DNA of 32,399 nt from Verrucomicrobiota bacterium. GTDB lineage: Bacteria; Verrucomicrobiota; Verrucomicrobiia; Chthoniobacterales; Terrimicrobiaceae. Positions 23,916 through 30,662 of the stretch are shown here, piece by piece. The notes beneath the pieces were generated by a model. That model did not search any database and was not told where the DNA came from. It was given only the letters and a program-made list of their open reading frames with translations. A program made the position numbers and the translations under genes. The stretch spans positions 1-32,399 of the forward strand of contig JAPLTF010000106.1 in NCBI GenBank assembly GCA_026398275.1. The letters run 5' to 3'. Numbering within the stretch: position 1 is the first letter of the stretch; the number at the start of each line of letters is the position of its first letter.

Positions 23916-24575
23916 ATGAAGCCGAAATATACAACACTCTCACCTGAAATCTTTAACTACGTTTGCGACAACAGTTCAGGAGGCCACGTTCCGATTCTTG
24001 ATCAACTGCGTGCCGAAACTGAGGAACTGGGCGAAATAAGTGAAATGCTGATCGGAAAAGATCAGGGGATCTTCATGAGCATGTTGGTGAAATCCATCAG
24101 CGCAACCTCGGCAATTGAGGTCGGAACTTTCACCGGCTACAGCTCCACGTGTATTGCACTGGGACTTCCTGAGCATGGTCGCCTGATTTGCGTGGACCAG
24201 AGCGAAGAGTGGACCCAGATCGCTCGTCGCTATTGGAACGACGCGGGAGTTTCTGACAAAATTGAACTCAGGTTGGGTGACGGAAGATCGGTGCTTGGGG
24301 AATTGTCTTCGGATGAAGCCTTCGACTTCGCTTTCATTGATGCCGACAAACCGGGCTATGATGCCTACTACGAGCTGCTCTTGCCGCACATGCGCCCGAA
24401 CAGCTTGATGCTTTTCGACAATATGCTCCGCAACGGGCGGGTGGTAAATCCAGGGAAGGACGATGTCGATACGCAGGCGTTAAACGCACTCAATAGCAAA
24501 CTCGCATGCGATCCGCGAGTCGATTCTGTCCTGCTGACTGTCGGGGATGGAATCAACATGTGTCGCAAAAAGTGA
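23916..24575 (+). CDS. SAM-dependent O-methyltransferase (COMT/CCoAOMT type)
   Basis: A 219-residue class I methyltransferase of the small metal-dependent catechol/caffeoyl-CoA O-methyltransferase group. The SAM motif is AIEVGTFTGYSS (66-77). The second strand LICVDQSEEW binds the ribose, and IDADKPGY (141-148) and LFDNML (166-171) hold the metal ligands Asp142, Asp168 and Asn169. The length fits the family. GGAG just before the ATG may serve as ribosome site. Targets are small catechol-like molecules in characterised members and are unknown here. The following phosphatase-like frame overlaps its 3' end by up to 29 bases. Confidence 0.9.
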   Translation: MKPKYTTLSPEIFNYVCDNSSGGHVPILDQLRAETEELGEISEMLIGKDQGIFMSMLVKSISATSAIEVGTFTGYSSTCIALGLPEHGRLICVDQSEEWTQIARRYWNDAGVSDKIELRLGDGRSVLGELSSDEAFDFAFIDADKPGYDAYYELLLPHMRPNSLMLFDNMLRNGRVVNPGKDDVDTQALNALNSKLACDPRVDSVLLTVGDGINMCRKK

Positions 24576-24939
24576 AACGGGATTCCATTTATTGTTGAAA
24601 ACAACCACCCCCATCAAAGTGCTCTTCGTTTGCGGCAGAAACCAACGTCGAAGCCCGACCGCTGAGCAGATATTCCGCACCGACCCCAGAATGTCGGTCC
24701 GGTCAGCCGGCGTGAGCGACAGCAGCAAGAGAAGGATCAAAGAAAACGATCTCTTCTGGGCCGATCTCGTTCTGGTGATGGAGCCCAAGTATGCATCCCG
24801 TATCCGATTCCAGTTCCCCGGTGAATCCGTCCCGCCCATACGCTCCCTGGATATTCCCGACGACTACGAGTTTATGGATGCCGAGTTGATTGAGTTGCTC
24901 AAAACGGCTGTGGAGCATGAACTCGCCCAAACACTTTGA
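24547..24939 (+). CDS. Low-molecular-weight protein tyrosine phosphatase-like protein
   Basis: Contains the P-loop C-x5-R-S (VLFVCGRNQRRSPTAEQIF) of the LMW phosphatase fold. Next come VRSAGVSDSSKRRIKENDLFWADLVLVME, where the family has the DxxxADxIxxMe stretch, and IPDDYEF, with the likely general-acid Asp. Total 130 residues from the ATG at 24547. Relatives usually begin directly at KVLFVC, so a TTG near 24591-24594 or another codon between the genes may be the real start and would remove the overlap with the methyltransferase. It is probably a phosphatase acting on a small molecule or phosphotyrosine; this short group is poorly studied. Its stop overlaps the TTG of the next frame. Confidence 0.8.
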   Translation: MESTCVAKSETGFHLLLKTTTPIKVLFVCGRNQRRSPTAEQIFRTDPRMSVRSAGVSDSSKRRIKENDLFWADLVLVMEPKYASRIRFQFPGESVPPIRSLDIPDDYEFMDAELIELLKTAVEHELAQTL

Positions 24940-25208
24940 ATAAACGCGCGCTCTCCATCACCGGCGTTGTTGTTGGGGCCTTGATTACCCTGAGCCCACT
25001 GTGGGGCCTGCTTCTGACGGTATTGAGTATGTCGCGTGCCTTTACGATCTTGGAAAAGGCCGGTGTATCTGACCCCCGACATTTGGCCCAGGCGGTGGGT
25101 GACAGCCTCATGGCAACGACAGTCGGGCTATTCCTGTGTCCCGTGGGGCTTGTCGTTCTTGGGCGCTATCGATCTATTTTCTGCACAGGAATCGTCACCC
25201 TGACCTGA
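24936..25208 (+). CDS. Small membrane protein, MotA/TolQ/ExbB-like half
   Basis: A 90-residue protein starting at TTG overlapping the previous stop (TTGA). Two hydrophobic segments (about 8-31 and 58-76) flank a loop with SRAFTILEKAGVSDPRHLAQAVGDSLMATTVGLFL. This resembles the last two helices of MotA/TolQ/ExbB proton-channel proteins, in which a Thr-bearing helix follows 'ADGIAEAL'. No ExbD partner is nearby. It could also be an unrelated small membrane protein. The start codon choice rests on the overlap alone. Confidence 0.6.
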   Translation: MNKRALSITGVVVGALITLSPLWGLLLTVLSMSRAFTILEKAGVSDPRHLAQAVGDSLMATTVGLFLCPVGLVVLGRYRSIFCTGIVTLT

Positions 25209-25533
25209 TCCCTCCTTTTCCTGTTTCCATTTCGCATTGCGCCACGGATAAAATCAAACTGCGAGATGACACCACAAATCGAAGCGCATCGAGGAGACAG
25301 TTCCAACGACCCGGCGACCCTACCTTTCTGGAAGGCGATTGGTGTGGATAAGCTCTGCACGAATCGACCTGCACTTATGGCACGTTCGATGCGGGACAGC
25401 TCTGATGCCATATCCAAGCGGACATAGATTACTGAGAACACTGGCGGTTAACCGCCGAAACAGAAAAGGCCAGCTATGGAGCAATCCACGCGGGCCTTCG
25501 CGTGTCTGGAATACAGTGATACTTCCGGCGATC
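25209..25533. other. Intergenic stretch without a recognisable gene; 14-bp palindrome at 25443-25456
   Basis: Frames in this 325-base gap lack family features and have no plausible starts. The only structure I see is the perfect palindrome GGCGGTTAACCGCC at 25443-25456, about 77 bases beyond the stop of the convergent gene at 25534. It could be an operator or a short hairpin without a U tract. Confidence 0.5.
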
Positions 25534-25905
25534 CTATTTCCCTCTACTTTTCCACTCAATCGCATCCGCTTTGCATTTCGGGCAGATGAACATCACTTCT
25601 GATGTCTTCCCGGGAATCCTGCAGCAACCGCCCTCAATGACTGTGAGGTAGTTCGGGAAGTGCTCCATGCGATATTGGTAGGTCGGTTCTCCCGGAGCCG
25701 GTGGAACAGCTTCACCCCAATGGATCAACACAGCTTCAGCTGTCATTTTAATCCTGTGGATTTCACAAATGCCGGTCTTTTGCGCTTCTGCATGCGCTTT
25801 GGCGGATTGTTTCCAATCAAAGCTGGGGCTCTCCGCGCGTAATGTGACGCAGCCAAGATGGACCAGAAACAACAACAGGCATATCAAGTGTCGTCCTGGA
25901 GACAT
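25534..25905 (-). CDS. Small secreted Cys/His-containing protein of unknown function
   Basis: A 123-residue protein with an N-terminal signal peptide (MSPGRHLICLLLFLVHLGC..., probable cleavage near LRA/ES at about 24; the HLGC stretch is not a proper lipobox). The mature part contains GICEIHRIKMTAEAVLIHWGE, a C-x2-H...M pattern that I have seen in uncharacterised secreted proteins of similar bacteria, and ends with GGCC and a CPKC pair. This hints at metal binding or a disulfide-rich fold. The gene is monocistronic, 30 bases downstream of the histone-like gene on the same strand. No enzymatic function is proposed. Confidence 0.7.
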   Translation of the reverse strand: MSPGRHLICLLLFLVHLGCVTLRAESPSFDWKQSAKAHAEAQKTGICEIHRIKMTAEAVLIHWGEAVPPAPGEPTYQYRMEHFPNYLTVIEGGCCRIPGKTSEVMFICPKCKADAIEWKSRGK

Positions 25906-25935
25906 CGTGATCGTCCCGTCAATTGCTTGCCAGAG

Positions 25936-26658
25936 TCAGAATGGATTCTTACCGGCCTTCGCGAGTTTGAACCCCTTCTTGGCAGGCTTCCCGGCCTTGG
26001 CTGCAGGTTTCCCAGCCCTCTTGGCGGCCCAGCGGGCCTTCATGTTGGCCGAGAGCTTCGCACGCCCCTCGGCGGTGAGAGCGCGCTTCTTTTTCGCCTT
26101 GGCTGGTTTCTTGGCAACGGCAGTCACCGGCGCTGGCTTGGCGCTTGGCTTCTTGGCGGCCCTTGTGAGTTCCGCCTTCATCGATGCCGGTGGCTTGAGA
26201 TATCCTGTTACCGTCTGAGTGGATGCAGAAGTCGGCTTGGATCCCTTCACCGCAAAACGACCGGGTTCAACCTTAGTGACGAGCTTCTTGCCGGTCGTGC
26301 TGAACCACACGGAGATATTGCCAGGCTTGGCAGCAAGTTTCTCGGCAATCTCCTTCACCTTGAGTCCCTGGTCACCGGCATCGTGCAGAAGGGCAAGGAT
26401 GCGCTCCTTGAGTCCACCGGACTTCGTGACCTTGGATTTGGCGGCTTTGGCCTTGTGGGCTTTCTTCCCCTTGGACTTCTTGGCAGGCTTGAAGGGGGTG
26501 ACGGCTTCTGCGGCTTCGACAACTGATGTGGCGGCACCCTTCAGGGCCTTGGCGATCTCGTTCTCGACTTCCTCGATTCCCTTGATGAGTTGTTCTTTCT
26601 TTTCGGTCAGGGTGAGCAGACGGCGGATGGAATGACTGGTGATGTGGGTTAAGCTCAT
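25936..26658 (-). CDS. Histone H1-like, Lys/Ala-rich DNA-binding protein
   Basis: A 240-residue very basic protein from the ATG at 26658; a longer frame to 26715 adds non-conserved residues. Layout: N-terminal helix/coiled coil (about 1-45, LLTLTEKKEQLIKGIEEVENEI), Lys/Ala linker (about 55-80), a winged-helix-like segment (about 80-135, LKERILALLHDAGDQGLKVK, EIAEKLAAKPGNISVWFSTT) and a long Lys/Ala/Pro tail. The tail contains LTAEGRAKLSANMKARWAAK, a motif seen in basic nucleoid proteins. Proteins of this type coat or compact DNA. The winged-helix plus basic tail arrangement parallels eukaryotic H1. Exact partners are unknown. Confidence 0.8.
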   Translation of the reverse strand: MSLTHITSHSIRRLLTLTEKKEQLIKGIEEVENEIAKALKGAATSVVEAAEAVTPFKPAKKSKGKKAHKAKAAKSKVTKSGGLKERILALLHDAGDQGLKVKEIAEKLAAKPGNISVWFSTTGKKLVTKVEPGRFAVKGSKPTSASTQTVTGYLKPPASMKAELTRAAKKPSAKPAPVTAVAKKPAKAKKKRALTAEGRAKLSANMKARWAAKRAGKPAAKAGKPAKKGFKLAKAGKNPF

Positions 26659-26776
26659 AGTTGAGAGGAAGTAAGCAACAGGGTAACTGTGTTGGCAATA
26701 GAAAAGGGAGCGCAACAGGAGTCTTCCATCATGGCGATCAGCGTGGCATTATCTGGCAACCGATTTGAATTCCCCC

Positions 26777-27172
26777 ATGCTCACCGTCGCCACATTCAGC
26801 AAGCCGGAGGAGGCCCACATGCTCAGGTTGCGACTGGAAGCGGGTGGTGTGCCTGCTTACATCCAGGACGAGAACATGGTGCAGACGGATTGGCTGTATT
26901 CAAACGCGATTGGCGGAGTGAGAGTTCAAATTGACGAGGATGACGAGGATCGAGCCAAAGAAATACTCCAAGACCCCGGCATAGAAGGTGAGCCCGTGGG
27001 GATGCCAGTCTGCCCGAAATGCTCCTCTACCAACACAGCGCCGGATGAACTACCCAGAAGATTGTCCTTCCTGTCATTGATGCTCGCCGGGATTCCATTC
27101 CTGTTCTCCAAGACTCGATGGAGATGCTCCCACTGCAAACATGCTTGGAATGAGAGGAACAAAGAAATTTGA
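26777..27172 (+). CDS. DUF2007-domain protein with C-terminal zinc ribbon
   Basis: A 131-residue protein. Residues 1-68 match DUF2007 (putative signal-transducing domain): MLTVATFSKPEEAHMLRLRL, EAGGVPAYIQDENMV, GGVRVQIDEDDEDRAKEIL. A rubredoxin-like zinc ribbon follows with Cys79/Cys82 (VCPKC) and Cys117/Cys120 (RCSHC). Between the pairs lies a hydrophobic stretch LSFLSLMLAGIPFLF that may be a membrane segment. I take the ATG at 26777; a TTG at 26765 is in frame but the domain starts at the ATG. Function is unknown in the family. It is divergent from the histone-like gene. Confidence 0.82.
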   Translation: MLTVATFSKPEEAHMLRLRLEAGGVPAYIQDENMVQTDWLYSNAIGGVRVQIDEDDEDRAKEILQDPGIEGEPVGMPVCPKCSSTNTAPDELPRRLSFLSLMLAGIPFLFSKTRWRCSHCKHAWNERNKEI

Positions 27173-27286
27173 TAAATACCCCACTTTCAAAAGAACAGAA
27201 GGCAGAGATCATTGCGTCACTCCGGCGCTATTTCACCGACAACCCATGACATACTGGAAGATGTTAGCAGAGTTAATATTGCGTGC

Positions 27287-27850
27287 ATGACCTCCGCTCT
27301 TCCCATCAGGCGATTCACTTACAGGCAAGATGATTTCGATGCTTGGGTGGAGGCTTTCACCCGATGGTGGCCCTACAGGAACGACCCTGCAGTATGGGGC
27401 AGATTTCAAGAGCAAGCGGCAAGCGGACGTTACCTATTCAGCCATTTCAGGCAGCCACGTCGCCATTTCGCTGAGACGCTGGTAGCTGCGGAATTTGAGA
27501 AACAGGGGTATTTGTGCTGGACCGCTGCGTGCGTTCTGCGACGGCCGAATCGTGGGTTTTATGGCTTTCGGCGTAAACAAACGGACGAAGTAGAGCGTTA
27601 TCTGAATGCAACGCTTGGCATACTTCCGCAGATTGCATATGAAAAGCAACGTCTCCAGGAGAGCATCAAACTGAAGAACATGGACGTGATAGGCTTTAAT
27701 CCAGATACAAGCCATTGGATTTTTACAGAAGTCAAAAAGGGAAAGGACACAATGCACCCTTCTCAAATCGACGGTCTGTGCTTCATCCGCCGTCTATACA
27801 ATCCAAGCCAAGCTGATGTGTTTATCTCTTGGGTAACAAAGCAAAAATAA
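27287..27850 (+). CDS. VRR-NUC-like nuclease (PD-(D/E)XK superfamily)
   Basis: A 187-residue protein from the ATG at 27287; the frame extends upstream to a TTG at 27212. The C-terminal half has KNMDVIGFNPDTSHWIFTEV followed by KKGKDTMHPSQIDGL. This fits the VRR-NUC nuclease core: Asp in a beta strand, then E-V-K, then Gln in the following helix. An N-terminal region rich in Trp/Arg (FDAWVEAFTRWWPYRND) may bind DNA. It is likely a stand-alone DNA endonuclease (structure-specific repair or restriction type). No methylase is next to it. Stretches of lower GC within this gene hint at horizontal origin. Confidence 0.68.
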   Translation: MTSALPIRRFTYRQDDFDAWVEAFTRWWPYRNDPAVWGRFQEQAASGRYLFSHFRQPRRHFAETLVAAEFEKQGYLCWTAACVLRRPNRGFYGFRRKQTDEVERYLNATLGILPQIAYEKQRLQESIKLKNMDVIGFNPDTSHWIFTEVKKGKDTMHPSQIDGLCFIRRLYNPSQADVFISWVTKQK

Positions 27851-27970
27851 AAACTAAAGGTATAGATGAAGCGGAGGCGAGGCGCGATCCCTTTGACAGA
27901 ACCCATGGTTGAACAATTACCCGAATCTATGTCCCACAGACGCCACTGATCCACCATTTCACGCCACACC

Positions 27971-28195
27971 ATGAATACGTTCAACAAACACGAGCCGGTC
28001 ACAATGGGGAATTGGATGCTCACCATGATCGTGCTGGCAATCCCACTCGTAAATCTCATCATGCTGTTCTACTGGGCTTTTTCGAGCGGCACGAATCCAA
28101 GCAAACGAACTTACTGCCAGGCAACGTTGATGTTCGGACTCCTTGCTCTCGGCATTGTCGCCGTCGCGGTAATTCTTCAACAAGTCGCCAAGTAG
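27971..28195 (+). CDS. Small two-helix membrane protein of unknown function
   Basis: A 74-residue protein with two hydrophobic helices (about 12-38, MGNWMLTMIVLAIPLVNLIM; about 50-70, ATLMFGLLALGIVAVAVIL) separated by a short loop, WAFSSGTNPSKRTYCQA. The pattern resembles widespread small hypothetical membrane proteins with an 'IPLVNLIMLFYWAF' core. The stop lies 4 bases from the stop of the convergent SRAP gene. The 120 bases before it (27851-27970) hold no recognisable gene. Confidence 0.7.
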   Translation: MNTFNKHEPVTMGNWMLTMIVLAIPLVNLIMLFYWAFSSGTNPSKRTYCQATLMFGLLALGIVAVAVILQQVAK

Positions 28196-28199
28196 ACGC

Positions 28200-28847
28200 T
28201 TACAGGCCAGGTGCTGGTTCGATCAATGAAGGATCATCGAATCGGACGCTCCCCACCCGCCGATCCACTGGGTAGGAATCAAGGCTGCCATCGGGCAATG
28301 GCCGCAGGAACCACCGGCGCTCCTCCTCTGACAGTGGGCTTGCTTCCATCCACCGGTCGTATTGTGATCGGTCCAGAATGACCGGCATGCGGTCGTGGAC
28401 CTGCGCCGCCTCCGCATTGGGTTCGGTCGTGATGGTCGCCACCGTCTCCCCCTCCCAGATCGCGGCAAACGCCAGTGGGGCGCCCTTCCTGCTGAAACAG
28501 AATGGCTGCCTGGTCCCGTCGGGCAGTTTCTTCCACTCGTAGTATCCGGTGGCCGGAACGATGCAGCGGCGGGTTTTGAATGCGGACCGGTAGGAGGGCT
28601 TCGTGGCAACTGTCTCGCCCCTGGCGTTGATCATGAGCGGGAGCTTCGATTCTGGCTTGGCCCAGATCGGGACCAGCCCCCACCGCATCTCCACCAGCTC
28701 ACGCTCACCGTCATCTTCCTGCCTGATCACCGCGATGCCCGTGGTCGGAGCGATGTTGAACCGTGTGGGAGGCATGTAGCGGGTCCGGGTGACACCGAAA
28801 TCCTTGAGGGAGATCTTCGAGGTATCGAGAGTAAACCGGCCGCACAT
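28200..28847 (-). CDS. yedK: SRAP-domain abasic-site-processing protein (YedK/HMCES family)
   Basis: YedK/HMCES proteins form a stable thiazolidine crosslink with abasic sites in single-stranded DNA, protecting them at replication forks. All key residues are present in this 215-residue protein: Cys2 (MCGRF, exposed after removal of Met), Asn74 in MINARGET, Glu104 in GYYEWKK and His151 in VHDRMPVIL. RFNIAPTT and MRWGLVPIWAK are also diagnostic. Length is normal. The gene is divergent from the repeat protein and near other DNA-repair genes (polymerase IV, MBL nuclease, VRR-NUC), suggesting a loose repair neighbourhood. No SOS operator is recognised. Confidence 0.95.
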   Translation of the reverse strand: MCGRFTLDTSKISLKDFGVTRTRYMPPTRFNIAPTTGIAVIRQEDDGERELVEMRWGLVPIWAKPESKLPLMINARGETVATKPSYRSAFKTRRCIVPATGYYEWKKLPDGTRQPFCFSRKGAPLAFAAIWEGETVATITTEPNAEAAQVHDRMPVILDRSQYDRWMEASPLSEEERRWFLRPLPDGSLDSYPVDRRVGSVRFDDPSLIEPAPGL

Positions 28848-29043
28848 AGTGCGATCCTAGCATGGGTCTGATATGGTTTCCAGTGGTCTGGATGGCAGCG
28901 AGCTTGGCATGTCCCCTGGTGAGGCGGAAGACGAGCATGGCGTCAACGACCTCCGTGTGCTGGGCCGATTCACTCTCTCCATTTGCCGTCTTGAGAATCG
29001 CGGTGACGATTCCACTCAACCCCGTTACTCTCATATTTCACCC

Positions 29044-29538
29044 ATGAAAACCATCATCCTGATCGCCATCATCGCCTCCGCTCTCGTCGCCCATGCGGGG
29101 GACCAGACCCCGGTGGTCGTCCCGGTGCAGGGCGGAGGGACCGCCACCACGTCAAAATTCGGCGACGGCTACATCACCCGCACGAGCAGCGGGCAGACAT
29201 TGACGACCTCGCAGTTCGGCAGCGGGACGATCACCCGCGACAACAAGGGCAATACCTGGACGACGAGCAAGTTTGGCGACGGCGCAATCACACGCGGGCC
29301 AGACGGGCAAACGGTCACGACATCGAAATTTGGGAGCGGCTACATCAGCCGGGACAATCAGGGAGGCACGACGACTACCTCGAAGTTTGGCGACGGCACC
29401 ATCACGAGGGGCAACGGCGGGAGCACGGCTACGACGGCCCCGTTCGGGAGTGGCTTCATCACGCGGGGCAGCACGACAGCGACCCCGGCGAACAGCCCTG
29501 CGGCTGGCAACGTGATCATCCTGCCGGCGAGGAAGTAA
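29044..29538 (+). CDS. Secreted protein with six 19-residue tandem repeats
   Basis: A 164-residue protein starting at ATG 29044 with a signal peptide (MKTIILIAIIASALVAHA, cleaved near 18). Residues 31-144 are six consecutive 19-residue repeats, consensus G-x-T-x-T-T-S-K-F-G-(D/S)-G-x-I-T-R-x-x-x. Position 11 alternates strictly Asp, Ser, Asp, Ser, Asp, Ser. The short repeat with alternating small/polar and aromatic positions suggests a beta-solenoid or a regular repeated sheet on the cell surface. The C-terminal 20 residues are not repeated. An open frame extends upstream to 28873, but those codons lack features. The intergenic 28848-29043 must hold promoters of this gene and the divergent SRAP gene; none is obvious. 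Function unknown. Confidence 0.82.
   Translation: MKTIILIAIIASALVAHAGDQTPVVVPVQGGGTATTSKFGDGYITRTSSGQTLTTSQFGSGTITRDNKGNTWTTSKFGDGAITRGPDGQTVTTSKFGSGYISRDNQGGTTTTSKFGDGTITRGNGGSTATTAPFGSGFITRGSTTATPANSPAAGNVIILPARK
29134..29475 (+). repeat. Six 57-bp in-frame tandem repeats
   Basis: Six units of exactly 57 bases encode the 19-residue repeats. The units are clearly diverged at the DNA level, so the array is not freshly expanded, while the protein pattern is kept. Confidence 0.85.
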
Positions 29539-29585
29539 CGGGCGGTTGCCCCACAAGCCCGCACAGATACCCTTAAGCAGGCAAA

Positions 29586-30578
29586 ATGGACCCTTACTTA
29601 CGGATGGAGGTGAAGTTTGACCGGGGGATTTCCCTTCCGGGCTGCGGCGTGTGGTTTGACGCCGGTCGGAAGCAGAAATTTGCGGTTGTCACACATGCAC
29701 ACAGCGATCACGCCGCTTGGCACTCTGAAACCGTGCTGACCCCGGCCACTGCGACCCTGATGGCGGTCCGCTTTGGCAAGCCACGAGGACACGTCCATGA
29801 GATGGCTTATCATCAACCTTTCCATTTCGCTGCCGGGCAGATCACCCTGCTGCCGGCCGGACATGTGCTCGGATCGGCCATGGCGCTGCTGGAAACATCC
29901 GGCGAACGGCTCCTCTACACCGGGGATTTCAAGCTCCGGCAGAGCCTGACGGCGGAACCTGCGGAGGTTGTGCAAGCCGACACCCTGATTCTGGAGACGA
30001 CCTTCGGTCTGCCACGCTACCGCATGCCCCCGGCCGAAGCAGTGATGGCGGAAATCATCGCCTTCTGTGAAAAGGCTCTTCTGGAGAAACATTATCCCGT
30101 GCTGCTCGCCTATTCCCTCGGGAAGGCACAGGAACTGAGCGCCCGGCTGGCAGGGTCCGGGCTGCGTGTCGCCGTGCATCCCTCCATCCACAAGATGAGT
30201 CGGATTTACGAGGCTTTTGGCGTCCGCCTCACTGGCTACGAGTTGTTACGGGCTGATGACAATAACCCCAAAGTGCTGATCTATCCTCCCAACTTGCGCT
30301 CCCAGCTTGCCGGGATTCCCAAGACGCGGACAGCGATCGTGAGCGGGTGGGCGCTCGATTCCAGAGCCAGATATCAATTCCGGTGCGACGCGGCGTTCCC
30401 GCTCTCCGACCATGCCGACTACGACGAACTTCTTGCGTGCGTGGAGCGGGTCCAGCCTAAGCGGGTTTTCACAGTCCATGGTTTCGTCGAGGAATTTGCG
30501 GCCGACCTGCGGCGCAGGGGAGTGGAGGCGTGGGCGCTGGGAGGAGGCAACCAGCTTGAACTTCCACTGGTTGCCTGA
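29586..30578 (+). CDS. Metallo-beta-lactamase/beta-CASP-type DNA exonuclease (ligase-associated exonuclease-like)
   Basis: A 330-residue MBL-fold nuclease resembling the ligase-associated DNA exonucleases. The metal motif is THAHSDHAAWH (about 36-46). Further metal ligands are His in LLPAGHVLGSAM, Asp in YTGDFKL and the late His in FPLSDHADYDEL and FTVHGFVEEF. LAYSLGKAQELS is the beta-CASP helix. It ends NQLELPLVA, in which QLELPL (323-328) fits the beta-clamp-binding consensus QL(S/D)LPL. In many genomes relatives sit next to an ATP-dependent DNA ligase; here the neighbour is DNA polymerase IV. An in-frame ATG at 29604 is an alternative start. Confidence 0.87.
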   Translation: MDPYLRMEVKFDRGISLPGCGVWFDAGRKQKFAVVTHAHSDHAAWHSETVLTPATATLMAVRFGKPRGHVHEMAYHQPFHFAAGQITLLPAGHVLGSAMALLETSGERLLYTGDFKLRQSLTAEPAEVVQADTLILETTFGLPRYRMPPAEAVMAEIIAFCEKALLEKHYPVLLAYSLGKAQELSARLAGSGLRVAVHPSIHKMSRIYEAFGVRLTGYELLRADDNNPKVLIYPPNLRSQLAGIPKTRTAIVSGWALDSRARYQFRCDAAFPLSDHADYDELLACVERVQPKRVFTVHGFVEEFAADLRRRGVEAWALGGGNQLELPLVA

Positions 30579-30662
30579 TTGGGATCAAACCCTCGCCACC
30601 GGCAGCTCACCCCATCGGGCAGAGCAGATGCTTGTTGACCGCCCCGCCTGCTGATACCTCCC

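Noticed and set aside
25858-26526. 222-codon + strand frame opposite the histone-like gene
   Set aside because: The low-complexity Lys/Ala coding sequence gives a long antisense Leu/Gly/Arg frame; it has no meaningful start or motif.
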